A stretch of 48,052 nucleotides of DNA from Allobosea sp. LC85 (lineage in GTDB: Bacteria > Pseudomonadota > Alphaproteobacteria > Rhizobiales > Beijerinckiaceae), in NCBI RefSeq assembly GCF_000735605.1, contig NZ_JPKG01000043.1:1-48052 (forward strand), given 5' to 3'. The notes beneath the pieces are model-generated. The model worked only from the letters and a program-made list of their open reading frames with translations, did no database searches and had not been told where the DNA came from. This document shows positions 7,467-16,360 of this stretch, in pieces. The stretch's first letter is position 1. Every line of letters begins with the position of its first letter. A program made the translations under genes and the position numbers.

Positions 7467-7982
7467 ATGGGCTCCTTCGACTTGCCGACCAACACTGAAG
7501 CGCCAGTCAGCATTGAGTTCCGCGGGAACGAGAGCCGCTGGGAAGCGCTCTTTTATGTCGGCTTCGGCGGATGGATTGTCTACGAATTGGCATCCAAAGG
7601 TGGGTGGACGGCCGTGATTGGTGTCGCTCTCTTTGGCTCCCTTTTTCTGCTTCTCGCCGTCGGGAAAGCGCTGGGTGAACCTGACCGCTCGGTCCATCTG
7701 GCATTTGATGAAGAGGGGCTTTGGGTGCCGAATGTGTTCGCGCGAAAGGTGCCGTGGCCCGCAGTCCAGACCTACTTCATCGATCCTGACAGGGAGAATG
7801 GGATTGTTCTCCTCGTCGGCCTGACGGAGCCCGCACTCTATGAGCCGAAGGTCACCGAACCCTTGAAGACGTGGCCGGTCACCTGGAGCGGCCTTCGCCT
7901 CCCGCTCCATGACGTGGCGTGCCGTGAAGAGGAGATTGAAGCGGCCTTTCGGCGCTTTGCTCCGAAGGTTCGCAGGATCTAG
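7467..7982 (+). CDS. Hypothetical membrane protein with two N-terminal helices
   Basis: A 171-residue protein of unknown function. Two hydrophobic segments (about residues 26-43 and 46-68) form a hairpin in the membrane. They are followed by a soluble part beginning SVHLAFDEEGLWVPN and KVPWPAVQTYFIDPD, a pattern seen in PH-like membrane-attached domains of small bacterial proteins. The C-terminal end is basic. It is divergent from marC and upstream of gyrA; codon use resembles its neighbours. It is probably a real gene, but the product cannot be named. Confidence 0.6.
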   Translation: MGSFDLPTNTEAPVSIEFRGNESRWEALFYVGFGGWIVYELASKGGWTAVIGVALFGSLFLLLAVGKALGEPDRSVHLAFDEEGLWVPNVFARKVPWPAVQTYFIDPDRENGIVLLVGLTEPALYEPKVTEPLKTWPVTWSGLRLPLHDVACREEEIEAAFRRFAPKVRRI

Positions 7983-8205
7983 CTCGATGCCTGCCAGGCG
8001 ACGGTCCTGATGATCTCGGCGCGCGATTTCCCATGAAACGTGGCGGCAATGTGGGAGGCCTCGGAAAGTGAGTCAAAAACGGCTCGCAATTATTTGAAAA
8101 CAAACAGTTTTAATTTCTCTGGAGAGATTCGTCTTTTACTGGCTTCGCGGGGCGGAATCGGATAGCCAGAAGCTTGAAAAATCGTAGAAAACGGGACCTC
8201 ATCCC

Positions 8206-11010
8206 TTGAGCGAAGACGACAACGACACGCGCGGCGGCCCGCCGGAAGACGCGCATTTCGGCGGCGACATCAAGCCGATCGCCATCACTGACGAGATGAA
8301 GAAGAGCTATCTCGATTACGCGATGAGCGTGATCGTCAGCCGCGCTCTTCCCGATGTCCGCGACGGCTTGAAGCCGGTGCACCGGCGCATCCTGTTCTCG
8401 ATGCACGAGAACAAGAACCTGCCGGACCGGCCCTATACCAAATGCGCCCGCATTGTCGGCGATACGATGGGTAAGTACCATCCGCACGGCAATATGGCGG
8501 TCTATGACGCGCTGGTCCGCATGGCGCAGGATTTCTCGCTGCGCCTGCCCTTGATCGACGGCCAGGGCAATTTCGGCTCGATGGATGGCGATTCCGCGGC
8601 GGCCGATCGTTATACAGAGGCCAGGCTCGACAAGGCGGCGATGCCGTTGCTCGAGGATCTCGACCTCGACACGGTCGATTTCCAGCCGAACTATGACGGC
8701 AAGGAACATGAGCCGCGGGTTCTGCCGGCGCGTTATCCGAACCTGCTCGTCAACGGTGCCGGCGGCATCGCGGTCGGCATGGCGACCAATATTCCGCCGC
8801 ACAATCTCGGCGAGGTGATCGATGCCTGCATCGCGCTGATCGACGATCCCGAACTCTCGATCGACGACCTGATCGAGATCGTGCCCGGTCCGGACTTCCC
8901 GACCGGCGCCTCGATCATGGGCAAGAGCGGCATCCACTCCGCCTATCACACCGGGCGCGGTTCGATCGTGATGCGGTCCAAGACGCATATCGAGGAGCTG
9001 CGCAAGGAGCGCGAGGCGATCATCGTCACCGAGGTTCCCTATCAGGTGAACAAGGCTTCGATGGTCGAGAAGATCGCCGATCTGGTCCGCGAAAAGCGGA
9101 TCGAAGGCATTGCCGACCTGCGTGACGAATCCAGCCGCGAGGGCGTGCGTGTCGTCATCGAGGTCAAGCGCGACGCCATGGCGGATGTCGTGCTGAACCA
9201 GCTCTACCGCTATACGCCGCTGCAGACCTCCTTCGGTGCCAACATGGTCGCGCTGACCGGCGGCCGGCCGGAGGTGTTGAACCTCAAGGACTTCCTCTCG
9301 GCCTTCGTCGAGTTCCGCGAGGAAGTCGTCTCTCGGCGCACGCGCTATCTGCTCAACAAGGCGCGCGAGCGCGCCCATGTGCTCTGCGGCCTTGCCACCG
9401 CCGTCGCCAATATCGACGAGGTCATCCGCCTGATCCGCACCGCGCCGACCCCGGCCGCCGCGCACGCCTCGCTGATGGAGCGCAACTGGCCGGCCGAGGA
9501 CATCGCGCCGCTGATCGCGCTGGTCGACGATCCGCGGCATCCGATGAACGCCGACGGCACCTATCGCCTGTCCGATGCCCAGGCCAAGGCGATCCTCGAA
9601 TTGCGCCTCGCCCGTCTGACCGCCCTCGGCCGCGACGAGATCGGCGATGAACTCGCCAAGCTCGCAACCGAGATCGCGGATTATCTCGACATCCTGCGTT
9701 CGCGCGCCCGCATCCAGTCGATCATCAAGACGGAACTCGCCGAGGTGAAGGCTGCCTTCGCCACGCCGCGCCGCACGGTGATCCAGGACTGGGGTTCCGA
9801 TCTTGACGACGAGGACCTGATCGCGCGCGAGGACATGGTGGTGACCGTGTCCCATGCCGGTTACATCAAACGCGTGCCGCTCTCGACCTATCGGGCGCAA
9901 AAGCGTGGCGGCAAGGGCCGTTCGGGCATGTCGACCAGGGACGAGGATTTCGTCACCCGGCTCTTCGTTGCCGACACGCATACGCCGATCATCTTCTTCT
10001 CCTCGCGCGGCCAGGCCTACAAGGAGAAGGTCTGGCGGTTGCCGCTGGCGGCGCCGAATGCACGTGGCAAGTTCCTCAACAACATGCTGCCGCTGGAGAA
10101 GGACGAGCGCATCACCACGGTGATGCCGCTGCCGGAGGACGAGGAGAGCTGGGCGCGGCTCGACGTGATGTTCGCGACCCGGACGGGCAATGTCCGCCGC
10201 AACAAACTCTCCGACTTCGTGCAGGTCAATCGCAACGGCAAGATCGCGATGAAGCTCGACGAAGGTGACTCCATCGTCGACGTGCAGATCTGCTCGGAGC
10301 ATGACGACGTGCTGCTGACCACGGCGGCCGGCCAGTGCATCCGCTTCGCCGTGCCCGAGGTGCGCGTCTTCAAGGGCCGCGACTCGACCGGCGTGCGCGG
10401 TATCAACCTCGCCGATGGCGACGAGGTGATCTCGCTCGCCATCCTGCACCATCTCGATGCGACGCCGGATGAGCGCGCGGCCTATCTCAGGCGCGCCGCC
10501 GCTGCCCGCAAGGCACTGAACGGCGAAGGCGACGACACCGCCGAGCCGGTTCAGGCAAGCGAGGGCGAGGAGGCCGCCAGCGACATCGAACTCGGTCAGG
10601 AGAAATATGCCGAGATGGGCGCTGCGGAGCAGTTCATCCTGACTGTGTCCGAGAAGGGCTATGGCAAGCGCACCTCGTCCTTCGAGTACCGGGTCACCGG
10701 ACGCGGCGGCAAGGGCATCGTCGCCATGGTGGTGAACGAGCGCAACGGCAAGCTGATCGCCTCCTTCCCGGCTGTCGATACGGACCAGATCATGCTCGTG
10801 ACCGATGGCGGGCAAGTGATCCGGGTGCCGGTCGACAAGGGGCCTGATAACCGCATCCGCATTGCCGGCCGCTCGACCCAGGGTGTCACGGTGTTCAACA
10901 CCGCTGCCGGGGAGAAGGTTGTCTCGGTCGAGTGCATCGGTGATGCAGGTGATGACGAGGCAGAGGACGAAGGTCCTGCGCCGGCCGACGAGCCCGCGCA
11001 GGAAGCCTGA
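8206..11010 (+). CDS. gyrA: DNA gyrase subunit A
   Basis: A 934-residue catalytic subunit of DNA gyrase, which introduces negative supercoils with GyrB. Helix-turn-helix and active site: R135-Y136 in AAADRYTEARL, with Y136 as the DNA-linking tyrosine. The GyrA box appears as QKRGGKG after the tower and coiled-coil region, and beta-pinwheel repeats fill the C-terminal third. An acidic, low-complexity insert (GEGDDTAEPVQASEGEEAA) is usual for alphaproteobacteria. The quinolone-determining stretch reads HPHGNMAVYD (residues 92-101): positions equal to E. coli D82 and S83 are N96 and M97. The start is TTG at 8206, giving the usual MSEDD-type N-terminus; no strong ribosome-binding site is seen. 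It is a single gene with 220 bases of upstream non-coding DNA. Confidence 0.97.
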   Translation: MSEDDNDTRGGPPEDAHFGGDIKPIAITDEMKKSYLDYAMSVIVSRALPDVRDGLKPVHRRILFSMHENKNLPDRPYTKCARIVGDTMGKYHPHGNMAVYDALVRMAQDFSLRLPLIDGQGNFGSMDGDSAAADRYTEARLDKAAMPLLEDLDLDTVDFQPNYDGKEHEPRVLPARYPNLLVNGAGGIAVGMATNIPPHNLGEVIDACIALIDDPELSIDDLIEIVPGPDFPTGASIMGKSGIHSAYHTGRGSIVMRSKTHIEELRKEREAIIVTEVPYQVNKASMVEKIADLVREKRIEGIADLRDESSREGVRVVIEVKRDAMADVVLNQLYRYTPLQTSFGANMVALTGGRPEVLNLKDFLSAFVEFREEVVSRRTRYLLNKARERAHVLCGLATAVANIDEVIRLIRTAPTPAAAHASLMERNWPAEDIAPLIALVDDPRHPMNADGTYRLSDAQAKAILELRLARLTALGRDEIGDELAKLATEIADYLDILRSRARIQSIIKTELAEVKAAFATPRRTVIQDWGSDLDDEDLIAREDMVVTVSHAGYIKRVPLSTYRAQKRGGKGRSGMSTRDEDFVTRLFVADTHTPIIFFSSRGQAYKEKVWRLPLAAPNARGKFLNNMLPLEKDERITTVMPLPEDEESWARLDVMFATRTGNVRRNKLSDFVQVNRNGKIAMKLDEGDSIVDVQICSEHDDVLLTTAAGQCIRFAVPEVRVFKGRDSTGVRGINLADGDEVISLAILHHLDATPDERAAYLRRAAAARKALNGEGDDTAEPVQASEGEEAASDIELGQEKYAEMGAAEQFILTVSEKGYGKRTSSFEYRVTGRGGKGIVAMVVNERNGKLIASFPAVDTDQIMLVTDGGQVIRVPVDKGPDNRIRIAGRSTQGVTVFNTAAGEKVVSVECIGDAGDDEAEDEGPAPADEPAQEA

Positions 11011-11075
11011 GAGCGGCTCATTGCAGGTTTGAAATGACCTGGAGCCTGGGCTGTCCGCTCAGAGGAACAACCAGA

Positions 11076-11105
11076 GCATGATGCCGAACACTCTCGGCAT
11101 CATGC
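11076..11105. terminator. Perfect 12-bp hairpin after gyrA
   Basis: GCATGATGCCGA (11076-11087), loop ACACTC, TCGGCATCATGC (11094-11105). It has no T-run. It lies 65 bases after the gyrA stop and directly beside the stop codon of a small minus-strand frame, so it could end transcription from either side. Confidence 0.6.
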
Positions 11106-11106
11106 C

Positions 11107-11311
11107 TCAGGCCAGGACCGCGACAAGAACCGACAGCCCGATCGCAAGCACGCCCAGGGCGAATGCCCGCCGGGCGGGGCACGACCTTCTTGTCACCGTC
11201 TGATGCAGCGGGCGTGGCTGCAATCCAGGTGACGGAGTCCAGTGCGGCAAAGCCGGCAAAGGCCAGGGTGACGACGACGATATCGAGCCGCCGCCATGGG
11301 ACCGGCTCCAT
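11107..11311 (-). pseudogene. Small two-helix membrane protein interrupted by a frameshift
   Basis: The minus strand encodes MEPVPWRRLDIVVVTLAFAG followed by ALDSVTWIAATPAAS and GDKKVVPRP in one frame. A one-base shift near 11175 in a GC-rich run then continues in another frame as ARRAFALGVLAIGLSVLVAVLA and stops at 11107. The two parts would give a protein of about 68 residues with two membrane helices. It may be a real small gene with a sequencing indel, or a decayed gene. No homologue is recognised. Confidence 0.35.
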
Positions 11312-11440
11312 GGGTGCACGCGTGGCCTGGGTTCCGCACTGGTTGCGATGAGGAAACACTGGCCCACAGGCAGGTCAATCGCGAGGCTGCAAGCGCAGGC
11401 TCAAGCTCAATCTGCTCGGATGCTGATTGAGCCAGCCTCA
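11312..11440. other. Non-coding stretch between the small frame and the repeat
   Basis: Part of the roughly 550-base region between gyrA and the AsmA gene. No gene is seen. ATTGAGCCAGCCTCAAT (11426-11442) is a small hairpin leading into the palindromic repeats. Confidence 0.4.
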
Positions 11441-11554
11441 ATCACGTTTTCTGCGTTTGGACGAAATCGTCAAAATGCAGAAAACGTGATCGAATCTCAT
11501 AGTTTAGAGCATGCTCTATGCGAAAAAACGTTGCCACTTTTTCGCAGCATGCTC
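11441..11554. repeat. Two palindromic extragenic elements
   Basis: ATCACGTTTTCTGC (11441-11454) pairs perfectly with 11477-11490, with an inner GACGA/TCGTC stem. A second element runs from GAGCATGCT (11507-11515) to AGCATGCTC (11546-11554), with GCGAAAAA and TTTTTCGC inside. Both resemble dispersed palindromes of Hyphomicrobiales (AGAGCATG...GAAAA). They lie just downstream of the AsmA gene's stop codon and may act as its terminator. Confidence 0.65.
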
Positions 11555-11559
11555 CAGCG

Positions 11560-13317
11560 TCAGCGTGTCAGGAGATTTGGCAGGCTGCTGCCGGCAGGGC
11601 GCAAAGTGGCTTCCGAGTCGAGCGCGAGCGATGGACCCTCGAGCGGGCCCTGCAGGACGAGCGGCACCGTCAGGGAGCCGCTCTGCTGCGCCAACTGGCC
11701 GGCCATCTCGATCCAGCTTTGCTGCAGGAACGCTTGGCCCGCGAGCGTGAGACGATAGGTCGGGCCGGTCATCTGGGCGTCGGCGATTGTTGCGATGCCA
11801 TCCGCGACATTCGCCGTTGCGCTCGCATTGTCGAATGCTGTCTTGCCTTGCCGCCATTCCCGCAGGGCTGCAACGGGATTGCGCTCGGCCCGGCGCAGCA
11901 GGTCGCTGAAGGCAAAGCCGCCAAGCTCGCCCTGACGCAGACTGAGGCTCGCCCTTCCGTTCAAGGAAGCGAGAACAGCCTCGGCCGTGGTGCCGGTGCC
12001 ATCCAGCGCGAACTGCAGATTGCCTTGCCCGCTCAGCTTGGGCAGGTCGGGCAGGTCGGCCGCGCTCTGTCCGAGATTGATACGGTCGAGATTGCCTTGC
12101 AGCTTCACGTCGATGGCATTCGGGACAGCACTCGCAAGCAGGCGGCCCTTGACGCTGCCGTCATAGGCCGTCGCGCGAAGCAAGCCGGCTTCGAAGCGCC
12201 CCTTCTTGACGAGTAACTGGGTCGCAACGTCACTGAGACGCGCACCGCCAAGGCGGGCAGCATCCACCGAGACACGCAGGTCGATATCATGGGCCGTCCA
12301 GGCCTCGAATTCGAGCGGCGTTGGGTTGGCGAGCCCGGCGCCGGGTTTTGGCAGACCGAGCCGGCTCGTCATCCGGCCAAGATCGAGCGTCGCGCCGGCG
12401 AGCGTTCCGGAGAGGAACCAGCGTTGGCCGGCTTCGCCGAGCATGATTGCGCCGTCGAGGCGGTCCCCGTCGAAGATGGCGCTTGCGCTGCTGAGCGAGA
12501 TCTCGTTGGCCTTGATCTGGGCTTCAGCGGCAAGGCTGAGCTGTCCGATGGCCGCCGCGAGACGGGGCGTCTCACCGAACCAGCCGAACAGGTCCGGCAG
12601 CGACCGTGTCGCGAGGCTCAGTTGCCCGTTGAAGACCGGCTCGCGCAGCCCGGAGCGAATTCCGTCCAGGCGCAGATTCATCCGTTCCGAGGTCGCGGAC
12701 AAGGAAAGCCTGGCCCGCTCGCCGGCGACCGGCCAGACAACGCTGAGATTGGTCGCGACACCGCGCCAGGTCACGGACCCCGAGGCGATGATCGGCTCTT
12801 CGGGGTCGCGGTCCTCGATGACCAGATTGACATCGCGCAGAATGGTGCGGATCGCGCCTTCGGCTCGTGCAAAGACCGAGCCCGAAATGATCACGATCCG
12901 GCTCTGGTTCGTGAGGCCGCTGAGATAGGCGAGGGGTGTTGCGAGCCACTCCGAAAGCTCGTCGTTCCGGCCAGCGACAGTGGCATCGATTTCGGGGGAG
13001 ACCAGATCGATCCGGTCGAAGGAGAGGCGTCCTATCAGGAGCGGCAGCAGGCGCGCGCGCGCCTTGAGCTGTGACGCCTTGCCGGAGAGCAGTCCGTCAT
13101 GCTGCCTGAAGCTGACCTGCGAGAGTTCGATCCGTGGCAAAGGCAGCAGGACGATATTCGCGCGCTCGAGGCCGGTCACCTTCAGCCCGGTGCGATCCTC
13201 GATGCGGGAAACGACATGGCGCTCGACCAGGCCGATGGCAACGCCCCAGGATTGCAGGCCAAGCAGCACCAGGCCGATGGCGAGCGAATAGACGAGGATG
13301 GAAACGCGTCGTGTCAT
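11560..13317 (-). CDS. AsmA-family protein
   Basis: A 585-residue protein anchored by one N-terminal helix (about residues 6-27), followed by a long periplasmic part of the AsmA type. Typical features are GLKVTGLERANIVLLPLPRIELSQVSF and LLPLLIGRLSFDRIDLVSPEI near the N-terminus, and the AsmA_2-type C-terminal segment with GRASLSLRQGELGGFAFSDLL. Family members are bridge-like proteins implicated in phospholipid and outer-membrane homeostasis. The ATG at 13317 starts MTRRVSILVYS directly before the helix; an ATG 21 bases upstream is also possible. It is monocistronic: a gap of 147 bases separates it from the fbp operon, and palindromic repeats follow its stop. Confidence 0.85.
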   Translation of the reverse strand: MTRRVSILVYSLAIGLVLLGLQSWGVAIGLVERHVVSRIEDRTGLKVTGLERANIVLLPLPRIELSQVSFRQHDGLLSGKASQLKARARLLPLLIGRLSFDRIDLVSPEIDATVAGRNDELSEWLATPLAYLSGLTNQSRIVIISGSVFARAEGAIRTILRDVNLVIEDRDPEEPIIASGSVTWRGVATNLSVVWPVAGERARLSLSATSERMNLRLDGIRSGLREPVFNGQLSLATRSLPDLFGWFGETPRLAAAIGQLSLAAEAQIKANEISLSSASAIFDGDRLDGAIMLGEAGQRWFLSGTLAGATLDLGRMTSRLGLPKPGAGLANPTPLEFEAWTAHDIDLRVSVDAARLGGARLSDVATQLLVKKGRFEAGLLRATAYDGSVKGRLLASAVPNAIDVKLQGNLDRINLGQSAADLPDLPKLSGQGNLQFALDGTGTTAEAVLASLNGRASLSLRQGELGGFAFSDLLRRAERNPVAALREWRQGKTAFDNASATANVADGIATIADAQMTGPTYRLTLAGQAFLQQSWIEMAGQLAQQSGSLTVPLVLQGPLEGPSLALDSEATLRPAGSSLPNLLTR

Positions 13318-13464
13318 GGGCCTTCGGCCGGGCTGCAACCGGAATCGAACCGGAGGTCAAGCTAAAATTGTTTATGACGATGCCGGGGGGCTTGTCGAGT
13401 TGAGGGGCCTATTTCCGGCATACAAGCTGTGGATCGGCTACGAGAGCCGCAACGCCTTACGGTG

Positions 13465-15117
13465 TCACCGCTTCGTGCCACCCGCTCGTGCCAGAATGAT
13501 GGCAGGATAAAGGCCGGCGATCACGATCAGCAACGCCGCCAGCGCCCCGTCCTCGAACATGCCACGCGAAGCATGTCCGTAGACGATCGTTGCGAGCGTA
13601 TCGACGTTCAACGGTCGCAGGAGCAGCGTCGCGGGCAGCTCCTTCAGGCAGTCGACGAATACGAGCAAGGCGGCCGCCGCGATCGCAGGACGAGCGAGCG
13701 GCCAGTGCACCTGCCGCAACACCTCGCCCGAGCTCGAGCCGAGGGCGCGTGCGGCATCGTCGATCCTCGGCGAGATCCGGGCGAGACCGCTCTGGATGCC
13801 GGAAATCGCGATCGACAGGAAGCGTACGACATAGGCAATCACGAGAGCCGCACCCGAGCCGATCAGGATGAGGCCCGGATTGACGCCGAACAATGCGGAG
13901 ACGGTGTCGGCGACAAGATTGTCAAAGGCGGCAAGCGGGACGAGCAGTCCAAGCGCGAGGACCGTGCCGGGCAGCGCATAGCCAAGCGAGGCGATGCGTG
14001 CGAGCGCCGGCAGCCAGGTTTCGCGGCCGAGCCGGCCTGCGGCCACGATGCCAAGGCCGAGCGCCACCACGATCAGCGCGGCGCCTGCCGAAAGCAGCAG
14101 GGCGTTCCAGAGATTGCGCAGCAGGGCCATGTCGAACTGTTGCAGCAGGCCGCGCGTCAGGACCTCTTGCAGAAGGAAGCCCATCGGCAGCAGGGCGCCG
14201 AACAGCAGGGGCAAGGCGCAAATAGCGCTGGTGGCGAGCGCTGCGCGTCCGGACAGGCGCCGGCGGCCGACGGCGCGCGGCTGGCGCACCGAGAGGGTGA
14301 AGCGGCGTTCGCCGCGCAGCCGCGCTTCGGTCGCGATCAGGACGACGACCAGCACAAGCATCACGCAGGAGATCTGGGCCGCGCCCGCCAGAGAGCCGCG
14401 ATTGAGCCAGGTCGTATAGATCGACAGCGTCAGGGAGCGGACGCCGAGATATTCGGTCGCGCCGATGTCGTTGAGCGTTTCCAGCAGCGCCAGGGTCAAT
14501 CCTGCGACGAGCGCCGGGCGCGCCATGGGCAGGCCAATCCGCCAGAACAAGGCGCCGCGCGCAGCCCCGAGCGTGCGTGCCGACTCGACGATCGTCGCGC
14601 TCTGCAGGCCGAACAGGGCCCGGACACTGAGATAGACGTAAGGGTAGAGCACGATCCCCATGACGAAGATCGCGCCGGCCAGATTGCGCGGGTCGGGGAA
14701 CCAGTAGTCACGCAGGCTGCGATAACCCGTCAGCGCACGGAGGGCCGTTTGCAGCGGGCCCTGGAAGCCTAGGAACTCGACGTAGATATAGGCGGTCAGA
14801 TAAGTCGGGATCGCCAATGGCAGCACGAGCAGCCATTCGAAGGCGCGGCGGCCGGGAAACTCGTACTGCGTGACGAGCCAGGCCGTGCCGACGCCGATCA
14901 GGCTGCAGAGCAGGCCGACGCCGACGAGAAGCATGGCGGTGTTCGCCAGCGCATCAGGAATGACATTCGCGACGAGATGCGGCCAGATCGACGTTGCCGC
15001 CGGCGAGAGCGCGGTCAGGCCGAGCGCGAGAACCGGCAGCGCGACAAGTCCGGAGCCTGCGATCGAGGCCCAGACAAAACGGCTCGACGGCCGCCACAGG
15101 CGTGGCGGCCGTCGCAT
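13465..15117 (-). CDS. fbpB: Iron(III) ABC transporter permease (FbpB/SfuB type)
   Basis: A 550-residue inner-membrane protein with two fused permease halves (about twelve helices), as in FbpB/SfuB/ThiP. Both cytoplasmic EAA loops are visible: ESARTLGAARGALFWRIGLPMARPA in the first half and DAARALGSSSGEVLRQVHWPLARPA in the second. LNDIGATEYLG is characteristic of the iron branch. It is the channel for ferric iron delivered by the binding protein encoded 23 bases upstream. No ATPase gene (fbpC) follows in the window. There is no Shine-Dalgarno sequence before the ATG, and a 13-bp GC hairpin occupies codons 2-11, so expression is probably kept below that of the binding protein. Confidence 0.9.
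   Translation of the reverse strand: MRRPPRLWRPSSRFVWASIAGSGLVALPVLALGLTALSPAATSIWPHLVANVIPDALANTAMLLVGVGLLCSLIGVGTAWLVTQYEFPGRRAFEWLLVLPLAIPTYLTAYIYVEFLGFQGPLQTALRALTGYRSLRDYWFPDPRNLAGAIFVMGIVLYPYVYLSVRALFGLQSATIVESARTLGAARGALFWRIGLPMARPALVAGLTLALLETLNDIGATEYLGVRSLTLSIYTTWLNRGSLAGAAQISCVMLVLVVVLIATEARLRGERRFTLSVRQPRAVGRRRLSGRAALATSAICALPLLFGALLPMGFLLQEVLTRGLLQQFDMALLRNLWNALLLSAGAALIVVALGLGIVAAGRLGRETWLPALARIASLGYALPGTVLALGLLVPLAAFDNLVADTVSALFGVNPGLILIGSGAALVIAYVVRFLSIAISGIQSGLARISPRIDDAARALGSSSGEVLRQVHWPLARPAIAAAALLVFVDCLKELPATLLLRPLNVDTLATIVYGHASRGMFEDGALAALLIVIAGLYPAIILARAGGTKR
15085..15114 (-). promoter_or_regulatory. GC-rich hairpin at the fbpB start
   Basis: CGACGGCCGCCAC (15085-15097), loop AGGC, and GTGGCGGCCGTCG (15102-15114) form a perfect 13-bp stem. 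On the mRNA it lies one base after the fbpB start codon. It could slow translation initiation or protect the upstream fbpA message from 3' decay. Confidence 0.6.
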
Positions 15118-15140
15118 GGTTTCGGCGCTGGCAGGGTGGC

Positions 15141-16154
15141 TCAATTGTCGAAGCCGGCCTTGTCGACGAGGTCGGCGGCGGCCTTGCGGTTCTTGGCAAT
15201 GTCGGTCAGGGCGACCTTGTCCGGCGTCACGGTGCCGATCAGCTTGACGATGGCGCTCTCCTTGACATCGGCATTGACTGGGAACTCGAAATTGCCGTCG
15301 CCGTAAAGGACCTGCGCCTTCTCGCTGAGCATGTACTCGATCAGCTTGACGGCATTGTCCTTGTTGGGCGCGTGCTTGGCGATCGCGGCAGCCGAGACAT
15401 TCACATGCGTGCCGCCATTGGCGAACGTGGTCTTCAGCGGCTTGATGGCCTCGAACCAGCCCTTCTGCTCGTTGGTCGCCGTGCTCATCAGGCCGATATA
15501 ATAGGTGTTGATCAGGGCGATGTCGCACTGGCCGGAGAGGATGTCGCGCGCAACGTCACGGTCGCCGCCGCCGGGCTTGCGAGCGGTGTTGGCCTTCAAT
15601 GCCTTGAGATAGGCCTCGGTCTTCTCGGCGCCGTGATGGGTCAGATAGGCTGCGAAGAAGGCGTTGTTATAGGGGTGCTGACCGGCGCGGATGCAGAACT
15701 TGCCCTTCCATTTCGGGTCGGCGAGGTCCTCATAGGTGATCGCATCCTGCTTCACCCGCTCCTTCGAAACGACGACGACGCGACCGCGCTTGGTCAACGT
15801 GACCCAATTGTCCTGCGCGCCGCGCAGCTGCGCCGGCACGGTCTTGTCGACGAGGGCGGACTTCACCGGCTGGGTGATGCCGGCATCCACCGCCGCGTTG
15901 ATCTCACCGACATCGACCACCAACATCACGTCGGCCGGGCTGTTGGCGCCCTCGGCCTTGATGCGCTCCTGCAGGCCGTCCTTGAGGAAGACCGCATTGA
16001 CCTTGATGCCGGTGTCCTTGGTGAAGGCCTCGAGTGCCGGGTTGAGCAGAGCGGGCTCGCGCGTCGTGTAGAGATTGACGCTCTGGGCCAGGACCGGGGT
16101 GGCGAGCAGGCAGGAGGCCAGGGCGATGAGGGACAGGCGGGTTTTGTCGATCAT
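15141..16154 (-). CDS. fbpA: Iron(III) ABC transporter substrate-binding protein (FbpA type)
   Basis: A 337-residue periplasmic ferric-iron-binding protein. The signal peptide ends at VLA-Q (residues 21-24); the mature protein begins SVNLYTTREPALLNPALEAF, typical of the FbpA/FutA/SfuA group. The paired tyrosines Y218-Y219 in LINTYYIGLM match the iron-ligating tyrosines of the family. AAGGAG sits 7 bases before the ATG. It is the first gene of a two-gene operon with fbpB. An Irr/ICE-like half-site occurs about 100 bases upstream, in keeping with iron control, though it is weak. It binds iron in the periplasm and delivers it to the permease. Confidence 0.92.
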   Translation of the reverse strand: MIDKTRLSLIALASCLLATPVLAQSVNLYTTREPALLNPALEAFTKDTGIKVNAVFLKDGLQERIKAEGANSPADVMLVVDVGEINAAVDAGITQPVKSALVDKTVPAQLRGAQDNWVTLTKRGRVVVVSKERVKQDAITYEDLADPKWKGKFCIRAGQHPYNNAFFAAYLTHHGAEKTEAYLKALKANTARKPGGGDRDVARDILSGQCDIALINTYYIGLMSTATNEQKGWFEAIKPLKTTFANGGTHVNVSAAAIAKHAPNKDNAVKLIEYMLSEKAQVLYGDGNFEFPVNADVKESAIVKLIGTVTPDKVALTDIAKNRKAAADLVDKAGFDN

Positions 16155-16254
16155 GGTTCGCTCCTTCGGGCGCGCACGCGCTCTGCAAATTCGGTTCTGG
16201 AGCGGTAGTGCCTGACACTATGCCGGTCAACGAGAAAGCGTTATAGATCAATTG

Positions 16255-16271
16255 CTTGTATGAATTCTAAA
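16255..16271 (-). promoter_or_regulatory. Possible Irr (ICE) half-site upstream of fbpA
   Basis: On the minus strand the sequence reads TTTAGAATTCATACAAG. The first seven bases match one arm of the rhizobial iron-control element (TTTAGAA-N3-TTCTAAA), while the other arm matches only about 3 of 7. It lies in an AT-rich patch about 100 bases before the fbpA start. This is a weak candidate. Confidence 0.3.
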
Positions 16272-16360
16272 TTGCCGTCTCTTTAGATTAATTCAAAGAT
16301 TAGGCAGCTCTGCACCCAAGCCTGAGACTGGCCGCGGCTCGGCGCAGCCAGTTCGTGGAG

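Noticed and set aside
8110..10815. A 901-codon open frame antisense to gyrA
   Set aside because: It is a composition shadow of a highly conserved GC-rich gene; its translation is rich in H, R, D and Q and has no family features.
13329..13420. A complete tRNA gene on the minus strand near the AsmA start
   Set aside because: Only the T-arm-like core is present. No D arm, anticodon arm or matching 5' acceptor could be found.
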